This document shows positions 22,617-30,936 of a stretch of 48,630 nucleotides of DNA, in pieces. The stretch's first letter is position 1; each line of letters begins with the position of its first letter. The position numbers and the translations under genes were made by a program. The stretch comes from an uncultured Clostridia bacterium (GTDB taxonomy: Bacteria > Bacillota > Clostridia > Christensenellales > Borkfalkiaceae), in NCBI GenBank assembly GCA_947625245.1, contig CANQNO010000012.1:1-48630 (forward strand). The letters are read 5' to 3'. The notes under the pieces were generated by a model, which saw only the letters and a program-made list of their open reading frames with translations, was not told where the DNA came from and did not search any database.

Positions 22617-23141
22617 ATGAGTGAAGCAATGGTTTATCTCACAGCGGCGGGCTTTGCGCTTTCCGTATTTCCGTTTCATCTCTACAACTATATTTATATC
22701 AATTCGGAAAAAAAGTACGCTTCAATAAATATAGGGCTTTATAGGTTTTTTAACTTTCTCAACCTCAATACGGTAGAGAACAAGCCCGGCGAAATGCAGA
22801 TAAACGGCAAAAACAAAAAGCTCGATTTAAGCGTTATTAAACCTGCCGCATACAAAATTTTTAACAAATTATGCGTATATAAAATCGTCCAGCTCGGCGA
22901 TTTCGGTTTAAAAAACCAAAATAACGCGTATGCGGCGCTTTCGGTTAACGCTTTGACCGGCGCAGTATATAAATTCATACGCATAAACGGCGGTTGCACT
23001 AAACTGAGAAATTACACTGTTCTCAACGAATCGCATCCGTATGTAAGGTACTATTGCAAAACCGTGACTGTTTTAAACTTTATGGTCGTAGGCAGAATTA
23101 TTTTATTATTGATTTCGGAGAAGTTACATGTCAAAAATTAA
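22617..23141 (+). CDS. DUF2953 (YtfI-like) protein, putative
   Basis: From ATG 22617 (MSEAMVYL) the product is 174 residues. The frame extends upstream to 22533 over the scpB terminator, which is unlikely to be translated. It has an N-terminal membrane segment (about 4-25), a basic middle and the pattern GDFGLKNQNNAYAALSVNALTGAVYKFI, then a beta-rich part and a hydrophobic C-terminal helix. This matches the layout of DUF2953 proteins, which in Firmicutes sit directly upstream of ytfJ/gerW. It overlaps gerW by 14 nt. Function is unknown, presumably sporulation-linked by context. Confidence 0.6.
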   Translation: MSEAMVYLTAAGFALSVFPFHLYNYIYINSEKKYASINIGLYRFFNFLNLNTVENKPGEMQINGKNKKLDLSVIKPAAYKIFNKLCVYKIVQLGDFGLKNQNNAYAALSVNALTGAVYKFIRINGGCTKLRNYTVLNESHPYVRYYCKTVTVLNFMVVGRIILLLISEKLHVKN

Positions 23142-23499
23142 AAATATCAAGCAAAAAGATTTTGAATCCCCCGCAATTTCTATTGAAAAAATCGCAGACG
23201 CCGATACAGTTATCGGCAAATCCATTGTGACCGTCAGCGGTGCACAGGTAATTCCTCTCTCGTCGGTCACAATCGTAAACCTCAGCGGCGGCGGGGAGTA
23301 CGGAGACGTGCGAACGTTTAAGGAAGCGGACGGGTTTAAACTTGCGGGCGGCAACGGGACTGTGGTGACAGTCAAACCGAAAGGTTTTTTGGTGGACGAC
23401 GGCAACGGTTGCAGACTTTTGAAAATGGAAGAGGGTGCAATAGACGCGCTCGTGGAAAAAACGGGCGAATTGGTGCATAAACTTACCGACAATGGCTAA
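23128..23499 (+). CDS. gerW: GerW/YtfJ family sporulation protein
   Basis: GerW (YtfJ) is a forespore-made protein required for normal germination in B. subtilis. The 123-residue product shows the family core ADADTVIGKSIVTVSGAQVIPLS, a glycine-rich loop (NLSGGGEYGD) and GFLVDDGNGCRLLKME. The N-terminus is short and basic. CGGAG lies 8 nt before the ATG. The order DUF2953-gerW-S11 carboxypeptidase is standard in Clostridia, supporting both neighbours' calls. Confidence 0.88.
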   Translation: MSKIKNIKQKDFESPAISIEKIADADTVIGKSIVTVSGAQVIPLSSVTIVNLSGGGEYGDVRTFKEADGFKLAGGNGTVVTVKPKGFLVDDGNGCRLLKMEEGAIDALVEKTGELVHKLTDNG

Positions 23500-24505
23500 A
23501 AAAAGTTTGTATGTCTTAATTGCGGCGTTTGCCGCGCTGGGAATTATCGCGGGGGCGGGGATAAATAAGGCAAGCGCGGACGCACAGTCCGAAATAGCTA
23601 TGGAGCTCTCTACGGGTACCGTGCTCTGCGAAAACAATGCCGATACAAGACTGCCCATGGCAAGCACTACTAAAATAATGACGGCGATACTTATAATCGA
23701 GGACTGCGACCTTGACGAAGTTATAACCGTGCCGGAAGAGGCGGCGGGGGCTGAAGGATCGAGCATTTACCTTAAAAAAGACCAAAAAATAAGCGTTAAA
23801 GACCTTTTGTACGGGTTAATGCTGCGTTCGGGAAACGATGCCGCCGCCGCGCTTGCGCTCCACCACAGCGGCAGTATTCAAAATTTTGCCGCAAAAATGA
23901 ATCAAAAAGCCTTAGAGCTGGGCGCTGAAAATACCAATTTTGTAAATCCGAGCGGCTTACCCGACGAAAACCACTATACAACGGCGAGAGATCTGTGCAA
24001 AATTGCGTGTTACGCGATGAAAAATGAGGTTTTTAAAGAGATAGTCGGTACAAAAAAGTATACGGGCGAAACCGTGAATTTTGCCAACAAGAATAAGATG
24101 CTCTTCGAATACGACGGCGCAAACGGTGTAAAGACAGGCTATACCAAAAGAGCGGGCAGATGTCTCGTTTCATCCGCCATGAAAAACGAAATGGAAGTAG
24201 TTTGCGTTGTTTTGAATTGCCCCGATATGTACGAAAGGAGCCAAAAAATTCTTGACGACTGCTTTGAACGGTTCAGAACATTAAAAATCGACGAAAATGA
24301 AGTATTTATGTGTGGCAGAGTACTTTGCAAACTGCCTAAAACGGTTAATTTAGTGGTAAAAACCGACGCGGAAGTCCGTGTTGAAACGGTTCCCGTAGGT
24401 ACTCACAAAAAAATCAAAAAGGGCGATACGGCAGCCAAAATCGAAATTTATTCCGAAAACAACTTGATTTTATGCGAAAATTTGTATAGTATTATTGACG
24501 TATAG
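23492..24505 (+). CDS. dacF: D-alanyl-D-alanine carboxypeptidase DacF-like (S11)
   Basis: This 337-residue enzyme is a second S11 carboxypeptidase. A signal peptide (about 4-29) is followed by STTK (S58, K61), SGN (113-115) and KTG (214-216), all canonical. The C-terminal ~80 residues form the usual beta-rich domain, ending in a short hydrophobic stretch that may attach to the membrane. It overlaps gerW by 8 nt, so it is probably expressed with it during sporulation and sets cortex cross-linking. The gene symbol is by context; the paralogue at 18937 could equally claim it. Confidence 0.88.
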   Translation: MAKKSLYVLIAAFAALGIIAGAGINKASADAQSEIAMELSTGTVLCENNADTRLPMASTTKIMTAILIIEDCDLDEVITVPEEAAGAEGSSIYLKKDQKISVKDLLYGLMLRSGNDAAAALALHHSGSIQNFAAKMNQKALELGAENTNFVNPSGLPDENHYTTARDLCKIACYAMKNEVFKEIVGTKKYTGETVNFANKNKMLFEYDGANGVKTGYTKRAGRCLVSSAMKNEMEVVCVVLNCPDMYERSQKILDDCFERFRTLKIDENEVFMCGRVLCKLPKTVNLVVKTDAEVRVETVPVGTHKKIKKGDTAAKIEIYSENNLILCENLYSIIDV

Positions 24506-24529
24506 TATTTTACAAGGATTCGCATATAA

Positions 24530-25228
24530 ATGAGGATAAATAAATTTTTGGCGGCGGCGGGCGTCGCTTCGCGCCGCGACTGCGATAAACTTATCGAGGA
24601 AGGAAAAGTTACCGTTAACGGCACAACGGCTGTTTTGGGTCAGGAAACGGACGAAAGTTCGGTAGTGCTTGTCGAGGGCAAACAGGTCGTTTTGAAAAAG
24701 AACGAATATTATATTCTCAACAAGCCTAAGGGATATATTTGTTCGGTGTCGGACGATAAGGGCAGAAAAACCGTTCTCGACCTCATGCCTCAAAATGTAG
24801 GCAGGATATATCCAGTGGGCAGGCTCGATTACGACAGCGAGGGGCTATTGATTCTCACAACCGATGGCGAGCTGGCTCAAAAACTTACCCGTCCCGAAAA
24901 CGAAATCCCCAAAACCTACCTTGTGAAAGTAGAGGGTACGCTTAAAGAAGCAGACCTTAATCCCATAAGGAGCGGTTTGGAAATCGACGGTTACGTCACC
25001 AAAAAGTGCAAGGCGCACATTGTAGAGACCAACAAAGCCTATACTAAAATCCATATTACTTTGACCGAAGGCAAAAACAGGGAAATAAGAAAAATGTTTT
25101 CGGCGATAGGCAGGGAAGTGACCCTTTTAAAGAGAATTAAGATAGGTGAACTCACTCTCCGTGGTCTGGACAGAGGTTTATTCAGAAAACTCTCCGAAAG
25201 GGAAGTGGCTTATCTGTATAGTTTATAA
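24530..25228 (+). CDS. rluB: 23S rRNA pseudouridine synthase, RsuA/RluB family
   Basis: The 232-residue protein has an S4 domain (1-60, starting MRINKFLAAAGVASRR) and the RsuA/RluB catalytic domain with GRLDYDSEGLLILT, where D100 is the catalytic Asp. Firmicutes RluB isomerises U2605-equivalent of 23S rRNA. The downstream LTEGKNREIRKMFSAIG motif is also typical of RluB/RluF. It ends the scpA/B-gerW-dac cluster in the standard order and faces the convergent tmcAL across a strong terminator. RsuA cannot be fully excluded, but the RluB context is usual. Confidence 0.9.
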   Translation: MRINKFLAAAGVASRRDCDKLIEEGKVTVNGTTAVLGQETDESSVVLVEGKQVVLKKNEYYILNKPKGYICSVSDDKGRKTVLDLMPQNVGRIYPVGRLDYDSEGLLILTTDGELAQKLTRPENEIPKTYLVKVEGTLKEADLNPIRSGLEIDGYVTKKCKAHIVETNKAYTKIHITLTEGKNREIRKMFSAIGREVTLLKRIKIGELTLRGLDRGLFRKLSEREVAYLYSL

Positions 25229-25246
25229 AAATATATCCATATAATC

Positions 25247-25278
25247 AAATACGGAGCGCGGCGCGCTCCGTATTTTTT
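25247..25278. terminator. shared terminator between convergent rluB and tmcAL
   Basis: A perfect 13-bp stem (aaatacggagcgc/gcgctccgtattt) with loop ggc has six Ts on the plus side and a shorter T stretch on the minus side. Confidence 0.8.
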
Positions 25279-25289
25279 AATTTATGTTT

Positions 25290-26450
25290 TTAAACCGTAA
25301 TCATGTAGTCAAACCCTTTATCGGGGATTTTAAAGATATATTTCCATATTTTATATGCATAATCGTCTTTTTTAAAGCACTTTGCGGCAACTTCTCCGAG
25401 TTTTTCGATATCGCGCATTTTATATATGACGGGGAAATCGGATTTGGAAAGTGCGGGCAAAATTAAATCCGCGCTCTGTTTTTTTACGGCGAGAGGGCGA
25501 AGATACAGTTTGTTTTTAATAAAGCTCTGCGCGTCGTCCGCGTACAACCCGAGCAAATTTGCAAGGATTATGCGCTTTATGCGGGAAGAGGAGTACCTGC
25601 GCCCCGTCGCTTCGGCTACCAGATCGCCGTAAGGGATTGCGGAGAGATTTTTCAGCCTGTTTTCAAGCCCTTCGCCGCACCCGAAAATTTTTTTCAAATC
25701 GCTTGTTTCGGCGGTTGCGAGTTTATATCCCGCCAGCTCTTCGAACAGCTTTTGTTCGGTTGAAAAATCTTTTAAATCTTCAAAAACATAGCCGGGAACG
25801 TTGCCTTTGACTTTAGGGGAGTTTATGTTTTTTCGGATCGCTCCCGCCGAAGAAAAATTTTCGGTGAGATTTTCGTCCGAAAATCCGCTTCCTGTCCGTT
25901 TGACGGGAATTATCGAAATATCTATGCCCGAACGGAGCAGCGCCTTGCAATATTCGACGCCGAGCACATTGTTCGGCGACGACAATAAACCTTTTTTGCC
26001 GCCGCAGGCTTCAAATGCGTCCGCATAGCTTTTTATATAACTTTCGCCCTTTTCCAAGCCGTTTTTAAGAGTTTTTTTAAACAAATCGCTTTCATCGAGC
26101 AAAATTTTTGCGCTTTCCGAAAAATCCGCGGCGGGATCCTCGCAGCCGAACGCCAAATATTTTACTTCGGGTAGGGAAGATATTATCTTTATCGCCCCCG
26201 AAGCGAAAATTTCGGCGGGCGCGACCGAAAAGGAGACGGGAAGTTCCAAAACGCAGTCTGCGCCGCCGAGTACGGCGTGGCGGGCGCGGATAAATTTATC
26301 GCAGATACTCAGTTCGCCGCGTTGCGTAAAGCCGCCGCTCATAACGCACAAAACAGAGTCGCAACCGGTTAGTTTTTTCGCTTGCTCCAATAGATATTTA
26401 TGCCCGTTATGAAAGGGATTAAATTCACAAATTATTGCGCAAATATTCAT
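25290..26450 (-). CDS. tmcAL: tRNA(Met) cytidine acetate ligase
   Basis: TmcAL (YlbM) makes N4-acetylcytidine at the wobble base of elongator tRNA-Met from acetate and ATP via acetyl-AMP. The 386-residue protein opens with the nucleotidyltransferase fold ICEFNPFHNGHKYLL, where HxGH (H14, H17) is the adenylation motif, and continues with MSGGFTQRGE and the conserved segment SICDKFIRARHAVLGGADCVLELP. It is the only complete minus-strand enzyme gene in the window. Its use of acetate is noteworthy beside pta-ackA, though that could be chance. Confidence 0.92.
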   Translation of the reverse strand: MNICAIICEFNPFHNGHKYLLEQAKKLTGCDSVLCVMSGGFTQRGELSICDKFIRARHAVLGGADCVLELPVSFSVAPAEIFASGAIKIISSLPEVKYLAFGCEDPAADFSESAKILLDESDLFKKTLKNGLEKGESYIKSYADAFEACGGKKGLLSSPNNVLGVEYCKALLRSGIDISIIPVKRTGSGFSDENLTENFSSAGAIRKNINSPKVKGNVPGYVFEDLKDFSTEQKLFEELAGYKLATAETSDLKKIFGCGEGLENRLKNLSAIPYGDLVAEATGRRYSSSRIKRIILANLLGLYADDAQSFIKNKLYLRPLAVKKQSADLILPALSKSDFPVIYKMRDIEKLGEVAAKCFKKDDYAYKIWKYIFKIPDKGFDYMITV

Positions 26451-26457
26451 TTTAAAC

Positions 26458-26486
26458 TTTACAATCGGGAAAAACTGTTATATAAT
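26458..26486 (+). promoter_or_regulatory. sigma-A-like promoter of pta-ackA
   Basis: TTTACA (26458-26463), 17 nt, TATAAT (26481-26486), then an ~75-nt leader with AAGGAG before ATG 26566. The leader shows no obvious riboswitch. Confidence 0.6.
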
Positions 26487-26565
26487 AAATGAAGATTTTA
26501 ATTCCCGTTGATAAGATTATACTCTTTCAAAGCGGAAAAATAAAGTATTTTAAGGAGAAATCGAA

Positions 26566-27570
26566 ATGTCATTACTCGATGAAATCAAGGCAAAAGCCGC
26601 CGTTCGCAAAAAGACGATAGTTCTTTGCGAGGGCGAGGACGAGCGCGTTATCCGTGCCGCCGCGGAAATAACCAAAGAGGGAATAGCCAAAATCGTGCTC
26701 ATAGGAAACGAAGCGGAGTGCAAAAAAGTTGCTCCCGGAGTAGAACTCAAGGGCGTAACTTTGATAGATCCTTTGACTTCTGACAAGACTTCAAAATACG
26801 CTTCCATACTGTATGAAGCGAGAAAAGCCAAGGGCATGACGGAGGAACAGGCTAAAGAACAGGCTAAAGACAGGACAATGTTCGGCGCGCTCATGCTCAA
26901 GGCGGGCGACGTTGACGGCTATGTTTCCGGCGCATGCCACTCCACGGCAAATACTCTCCGCCCGGGCTTGCAGGTCGTAAAAACGGCTCCCGGCATAAGC
27001 ACGGTATCGAGCTGTTTCATTATGATTGCGCCCAATAAGACAAATCCTTACAACCCCGACGGCGTGGCGGTATTTGCGGACTGCGCCATAAATATCGAAC
27101 CCACGGCCGAACAGCTTGCCGACATTGCGATATCCTCCGCAAAGACGGCGCGCACCATTGCGGGCATCGAGCCGAGGGTAGCGTTCCTTTCGTTCTCGAC
27201 AAAGGGCAGCGGCAACGACGATAAATTCTATCAGACCGTGCCTAAGGTAAAGTCGGCTGTCGAAATCGCAAAAGCGGCGGCTCCCGAACTGGCGCTCGAC
27301 GGCGAATTCCAATTCGATGCGGCAGTCGCACCCGAAGTCGGCGCGCTCAAAGCTCCCGGTTCCGCGGTTGCGGGGCATGCCAACGTGCTTGTGTTCCCCA
27401 ACATAAATGCGGGCAACATAGGGTACAAAATCGCTCAGCGTTACGGCGGTTATATGGCGATAGGACCTATCTGCCAGGGATTTGCAAAGCCTTTGAACGA
27501 CCTTTCGAGGGGTTGCAATGTAGAAGATATAGTTGCAACGGTTGCGGTTACCGCATTGCAGGCAGAATAA
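26566..27570 (+). CDS. pta: phosphate acetyltransferase
   Basis: Pta converts acetyl-CoA and phosphate to acetyl phosphate in acetate fermentation. The 334-residue protein is the short class I form (no N-terminal regulatory domains). It shows the family segments VLCEGEDERVIRAA, GAVSGA-like SGACHSTANTLRPGLQVV, and PVAGHANVLVFPNINAGNIGYKIAQR near the C-terminus (here AVAGHANV). AAGGAG is 7 nt before the ATG. ackA follows 25 nt downstream, giving the classical two-gene ATP-yielding operon. Confidence 0.95.
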   Translation: MSLLDEIKAKAAVRKKTIVLCEGEDERVIRAAAEITKEGIAKIVLIGNEAECKKVAPGVELKGVTLIDPLTSDKTSKYASILYEARKAKGMTEEQAKEQAKDRTMFGALMLKAGDVDGYVSGACHSTANTLRPGLQVVKTAPGISTVSSCFIMIAPNKTNPYNPDGVAVFADCAINIEPTAEQLADIAISSAKTARTIAGIEPRVAFLSFSTKGSGNDDKFYQTVPKVKSAVEIAKAAAPELALDGEFQFDAAVAPEVGALKAPGSAVAGHANVLVFPNINAGNIGYKIAQRYGGYMAIGPICQGFAKPLNDLSRGCNVEDIVATVAVTALQAE

Positions 27571-27595
27571 AATAAAATTTAAAGGAAAGATAAAA

Positions 27596-28801
27596 ATGAA
27601 AATTTTGGTAGTAAACGCTGGAAGTTCGTCACTCAAATATCAGCTTATAGACATGGAAACCGAAAAGGTTCTCGCAAAGGGCGGCTGCGAAAGAATAGGT
27701 ATACGCGGCTCTCTTTTAAAGGCAAAGGGCAACGGCGGCGAAAAGGTATTCAACCGCGACATGCCCGACCACAAGGTTGCCATAGAGCTTGTTTTAAGCG
27801 CTTTGCAGGATAAAGATATAGGCGTTATCAAGTCAATGAAAGAAATAGACGCCGTAGGTCACAGAATGGTGGCGAGCGGAGAATATTTCAACAAAACCAC
27901 TCTCGTCACCGAAGAAGTGATGAAAACTCTCGAAGAAAAGACTTTCGAGCTTGCGCCTTTGCACAATCCCGCGGCTGCGACGGGCGTCCGCGCATGTATG
28001 GAAGTTATGCCCGGAACGCCGATGGCGCTTGTTTTCGACACGTCTTTCCATGCTACGATGCCCGAAAAGGCATATCTTTACGGCATAGACTACGACGATT
28101 ACAAGAAGTACGGCGTAAGAAAATACGGTTTCCACGGCACGAGCCATAAATTCGTTTCTTCCGAAGCCGCCAAATATCTCGGCAAAGATATTTCCGAACT
28201 CAAAATAGTAACCTGCCATCTCGGCAACGGCTCGTCCATATCGGCGGTCGACGGCGGAAAGTGCGTAGATACGTCCATGGGTTTCACGCCGCTTGCCGGA
28301 ATTCTTATGGGTACGCGTTCTGGCGATATCGACGCTTCCGCGGTGGAATTCCTTGCGCGCAAAAAAGGCATGACCCATGCGGAAATAATAGAATATCTCA
28401 ATAAAAAGTGCGGCGTTGCGGGTATTTCGGGTGTTTCGAGCGATTTCAGAGACCTGCTTGCAGGAGAAAAGAAAGGCAATAAGCGTTGCTCGCTCGCTTT
28501 GGAAATGTTCGCATACCAGACAAAAAAATACGTTGGCGCTTACGCCGCGGCTATGGGCGGGCTCGACTGCATAGTTTTCACCGCGGGTATCGGCGAAAAT
28601 ACGCCTACCGTACGCGAAGAGGTTTGCGAAGGGCTCAAATTCCTCGGCGTCAAATTCAACAAGCGCGCGAATAAGGCAAACGGCGGGAGAAGCGGGGGCA
28701 AAATCTGCGAAATCTCTGCTAAAAATTCCAAAGTCAAAGTGCTTATAATCCCCACGAACGAAGAACTTGTAATCGCAAGGGAAACGGCTGAACTTTTATA
28801 A
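27596..28801 (+). CDS. ackA: acetate kinase
   Basis: AckA makes ATP and acetate from acetyl phosphate. ATG 27596 (MKILVVNAGSSSLKYQL) is chosen, with AAAGGAAAG upstream; an upstream in-frame start at 27533 lies inside pta. The 401-residue protein has the NAGSSS phosphate loop, GHRMVASGE, FDTSFHATMP, GFHGTSHK, HLGNGSSI with the catalytic Asn/His region, and the MGTRSGDID motif. Sugar-kinase/Hsp70 superfamily fold. No terminator is evident before the next promoter. Confidence 0.97.
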   Translation: MKILVVNAGSSSLKYQLIDMETEKVLAKGGCERIGIRGSLLKAKGNGGEKVFNRDMPDHKVAIELVLSALQDKDIGVIKSMKEIDAVGHRMVASGEYFNKTTLVTEEVMKTLEEKTFELAPLHNPAAATGVRACMEVMPGTPMALVFDTSFHATMPEKAYLYGIDYDDYKKYGVRKYGFHGTSHKFVSSEAAKYLGKDISELKIVTCHLGNGSSISAVDGGKCVDTSMGFTPLAGILMGTRSGDIDASAVEFLARKKGMTHAEIIEYLNKKCGVAGISGVSSDFRDLLAGEKKGNKRCSLALEMFAYQTKKYVGAYAAAMGGLDCIVFTAGIGENTPTVREEVCEGLKFLGVKFNKRANKANGGRSGGKICEISAKNSKVKVLIIPTNEELVIARETAELL

Positions 28802-28830
28802 AAAAATATTTATATCGGCTTTAAAACAAG

Positions 28831-28859
28831 TTGACAAAGCAGTACCCTTGTAATATAAT
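28831..28859 (+). promoter_or_regulatory. sigma-A promoter of yceD-rpmF
   Basis: TTGACA (28831-28836), 17 nt, TATAAT (28854-28859): a consensus promoter. The start codon at 28877 is only about 10 nt after the likely transcription start. Confidence 0.75.
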
Positions 28860-28876
28860 TTGATAGTCGGTCGCGT

Positions 28877-29284
28877 ATGGAAATTAACGTTAAAAAGCTT
28901 TTGGCTTTAAAAAAGTACGAAGGATCTTTTGAATTCGACTACGAGCCTTCTGCCGACTGCTGTCTTATACCGCTGTGCCGCATAGACGGTCCGGTAAAGG
29001 TTGCGGGCAAATACGTTTTGTACGACGACGACAGCGTGGGCGTCACTTTGACGTTGAACTATTCGCTTTCGGGGCAATGTTCATATTGTCTCGAGGAAGC
29101 GAAAAAGGATATTTCGTATACCACGGAGATCCTGTATCTGACGGAAGAGGAAGACGACAATTATATATACGACGGAGTCAAAATAGATTTGGATCCCGCC
29201 GTAAACGATGCAATACTTATAAGCCAGCCGAATGTTTTGCTATGCAGAGAGGGCTGTAAGGGTATTGACGTAAGTAATAAGTAA
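28877..29284 (+). CDS. yceD: YceD/DUF177 family protein
   Basis: YceD family proteins are linked to 23S rRNA accumulation and are found directly upstream of rpmF in most bacteria, as here. The 135-residue product has the conserved C68-x2-C71 motif (CSYCLEE) after GPVKVAGKYVLY-type strands, and the C-terminal CREGCKGI motif (C123, C127), suggesting a bound metal. Its ATG has no Shine-Dalgarno sequence and a very short leader. Molecular function remains unclear in the family. Confidence 0.88.
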   Translation: MEINVKKLLALKKYEGSFEFDYEPSADCCLIPLCRIDGPVKVAGKYVLYDDDSVGVTLTLNYSLSGQCSYCLEEAKKDISYTTEILYLTEEEDDNYIYDGVKIDLDPAVNDAILISQPNVLLCREGCKGIDVSNK

Positions 29285-29300
29285 AAAGAGGTGTTCAAAT

Positions 29301-29489
29301 ATGGCGGTACCCAAAAGAAAACAGTCTAAGAGCAGAACCAACAAGAGGTTTGCAAATTACAAGGCGGAGGCTCCCACGCTTGTGGAATGTCCTCATTGCC
29401 ATCAGAAAATGCAGGCTCACAGGGTTTGCGGAAACTGCGGCTACTACGACAAGACGGAAGTAGTTTCCCACGACGCAAAAAAGGATTGA
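29301..29489 (+). CDS. rpmF: 50S ribosomal protein L32
   Basis: The 62-residue protein begins with the hallmark AVPKRKQSKSRT and carries the zinc-binding cysteines C30, C33, C43 and C46 (the C+ form of L32). It is a large-subunit protein near the peptidyl-transferase exit region. AGAGGTG lies before the ATG, 16 nt after yceD. The four-cysteine form implies no need for a zinc-free paralogue here; none is seen. Confidence 0.97.
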   Translation: MAVPKRKQSKSRTNKRFANYKAEAPTLVECPHCHQKMQAHRVCGNCGYYDKTEVVSHDAKKD

Positions 29490-29495
29490 TTTAAA

Positions 29496-29524
29496 GCGGA
29501 CTGCCTGTACAGGCAGTCCGCGTT
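29496..29524. terminator. perfect 26-bp palindrome after rpmF
   Basis: gcggactgcctgt at 29496-29508 is followed immediately by its exact reverse complement to 29521, then GTTTATAT. As RNA it makes a stable hairpin with a minimal loop. The T-run is short, so termination efficiency is uncertain. Confidence 0.6.
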
Positions 29525-29549
29525 TATATAAATGTCAAGGAAATAAAAT

Positions 29550-30926
29550 ATGAAACATATCGACATCAAAGAACTTTTCTCTAATTCCGAAAAATATATA
29601 AACGGCGTACAGACGGTATGCGGTTGGGTCAGGACATGGCGCGATTCAAAGAGCATTGCCTTTATAGAGTTAAACGACGGTACCTGCCTTAAAAACCTTC
29701 AATTGGTTTTCGATAAGGAACAGCTCGACCGCGAAAGCTTTAAAAACGCGCTTATAGTAGGCGCCGCTTTGCAGGTTTTGGGCAAATTCGTCGTTTCCGA
29801 AAGAAACGGCTTTGAAATGCTCGTTTCGGGCGTGACCGTTTTGGGCGGCTGTCCGCAGGACTATCCGTTGCAGAAAAAGCATCATACGCTTGAATTTTTG
29901 CGCACGATACCTCATCTAAGACCCCGTACCAAATATTTCGAAGCGGTATTTGCAGTAAGAAATACTCTTTCTTTCGCAATACACAAATATTTTCAGGAGC
30001 ACGGCTATAAATATGTACACACTCCCATAATCACGGGTAGCGACTGCGAAGGCGCGGGCGAAATGTTCCGCGCGACGACAATGCCCTGGAAGACCGATTG
30101 CAAAGACGAACAGGAGTATTTTGCCCGGGATTTCTTCGGCAAACGCGCAAATCTTACCGTTTCGGGGCAGCTCGAGGGTGAAATGGCGGCTATGGGGCTC
30201 GGTAAAATATATACTTTCGGACCTACCTTCCGCGCCGAACACAGCAATACCACGAGGCATGCCGCCGAATTCTGGCAAATCGAACCCGAAGTTTGTTTTG
30301 CCGATATCCACGATATAATAGAGATCGCCGAAGAATTCATCAAATACATTATTAAATATGTATTGGATAATTGCCCCGAAGAGTTGCAATACTTTGACGA
30401 GAGAGTGGAAAACGGGCTTATCGAAAAACTGAACGGCGTCGTTACGAGCGAGTTTGTAAAGCTTGGCTATACCGAAGCCGTAAAGATACTTCAAAAATCC
30501 GGCAAAGAGTTTAAATTCCCCGTGGAGTGGGGGTGCGACTTGCAGACCGAGCACGAGCGTTATCTTACAGAGGAATATTTTAAAAAGCCCGTGTTTGTAA
30601 TAAATTATCCCGCGGACATCAAGGCGTTTTATATGAAGCAGAATCCCGACGGCAAAACTGTTGCCGCAACCGATTTGCTTGTGCCCGGCATAGGCGAAAT
30701 TATAGGTTGCAGCGAACGCGAAGCCGATACCGAAAAGCTTGAAAACGCCATGAAGATCCGCAACATGCCCCTTGAATCTTACAGGGAATATCTCGATCTG
30801 AGAAAGTACGGCTCCGTGCCGCACAGCGGGTTCGGTTTGGGACTTGAGAGAATTCTCATGTATATAACGGGCGTACAGAATATAAGAGATACATTGCTGT
30901 TCCCCAGAACCGTGGGCAGTTTATGA
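29550..30926 (+). CDS. asnS: asparagine--tRNA ligase
   Basis: This class II enzyme charges tRNA-Asn. The 458-residue protein has an N-terminal OB-fold anticodon-binding domain (about 15-100, GWVRTWRDSKSIAFIELNDG), class II motif 2 (FRAEHSNTTRHAAEFWQIEPE) and motif 3 (GFGLGLERILMYITG) near the end. The T-R-H-A after motif 2 and the absence of GAD-domain insertions fit AsnRS rather than AspRS. No T-box leader fits in the 60-nt gap. Presence of asnS means direct tRNA-Asn charging is available. An asparaginase follows 10 nt downstream. Confidence 0.95.
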   Translation: MKHIDIKELFSNSEKYINGVQTVCGWVRTWRDSKSIAFIELNDGTCLKNLQLVFDKEQLDRESFKNALIVGAALQVLGKFVVSERNGFEMLVSGVTVLGGCPQDYPLQKKHHTLEFLRTIPHLRPRTKYFEAVFAVRNTLSFAIHKYFQEHGYKYVHTPIITGSDCEGAGEMFRATTMPWKTDCKDEQEYFARDFFGKRANLTVSGQLEGEMAAMGLGKIYTFGPTFRAEHSNTTRHAAEFWQIEPEVCFADIHDIIEIAEEFIKYIIKYVLDNCPEELQYFDERVENGLIEKLNGVVTSEFVKLGYTEAVKILQKSGKEFKFPVEWGCDLQTEHERYLTEEYFKKPVFVINYPADIKAFYMKQNPDGKTVAATDLLVPGIGEIIGCSEREADTEKLENAMKIRNMPLESYREYLDLRKYGSVPHSGFGLGLERILMYITGVQNIRDTLLFPRTVGSL

Positions 30927-30936
30927 GGATTGCAAA

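Noticed and set aside
26791-27636. 281-codon minus-strand frame within pta
   Set aside because: Antisense shadow of a conserved enzyme gene.
29490-29549. T-box or other riboswitch before asnS
   Set aside because: The gap is only 60 nt and is mostly the rpmF terminator palindrome; too short for a T-box.
29916-30824. 302-codon minus-strand frame within asnS
   Set aside because: Entirely antisense to a clear aminoacyl-tRNA synthetase; no signal for translation or known domain.
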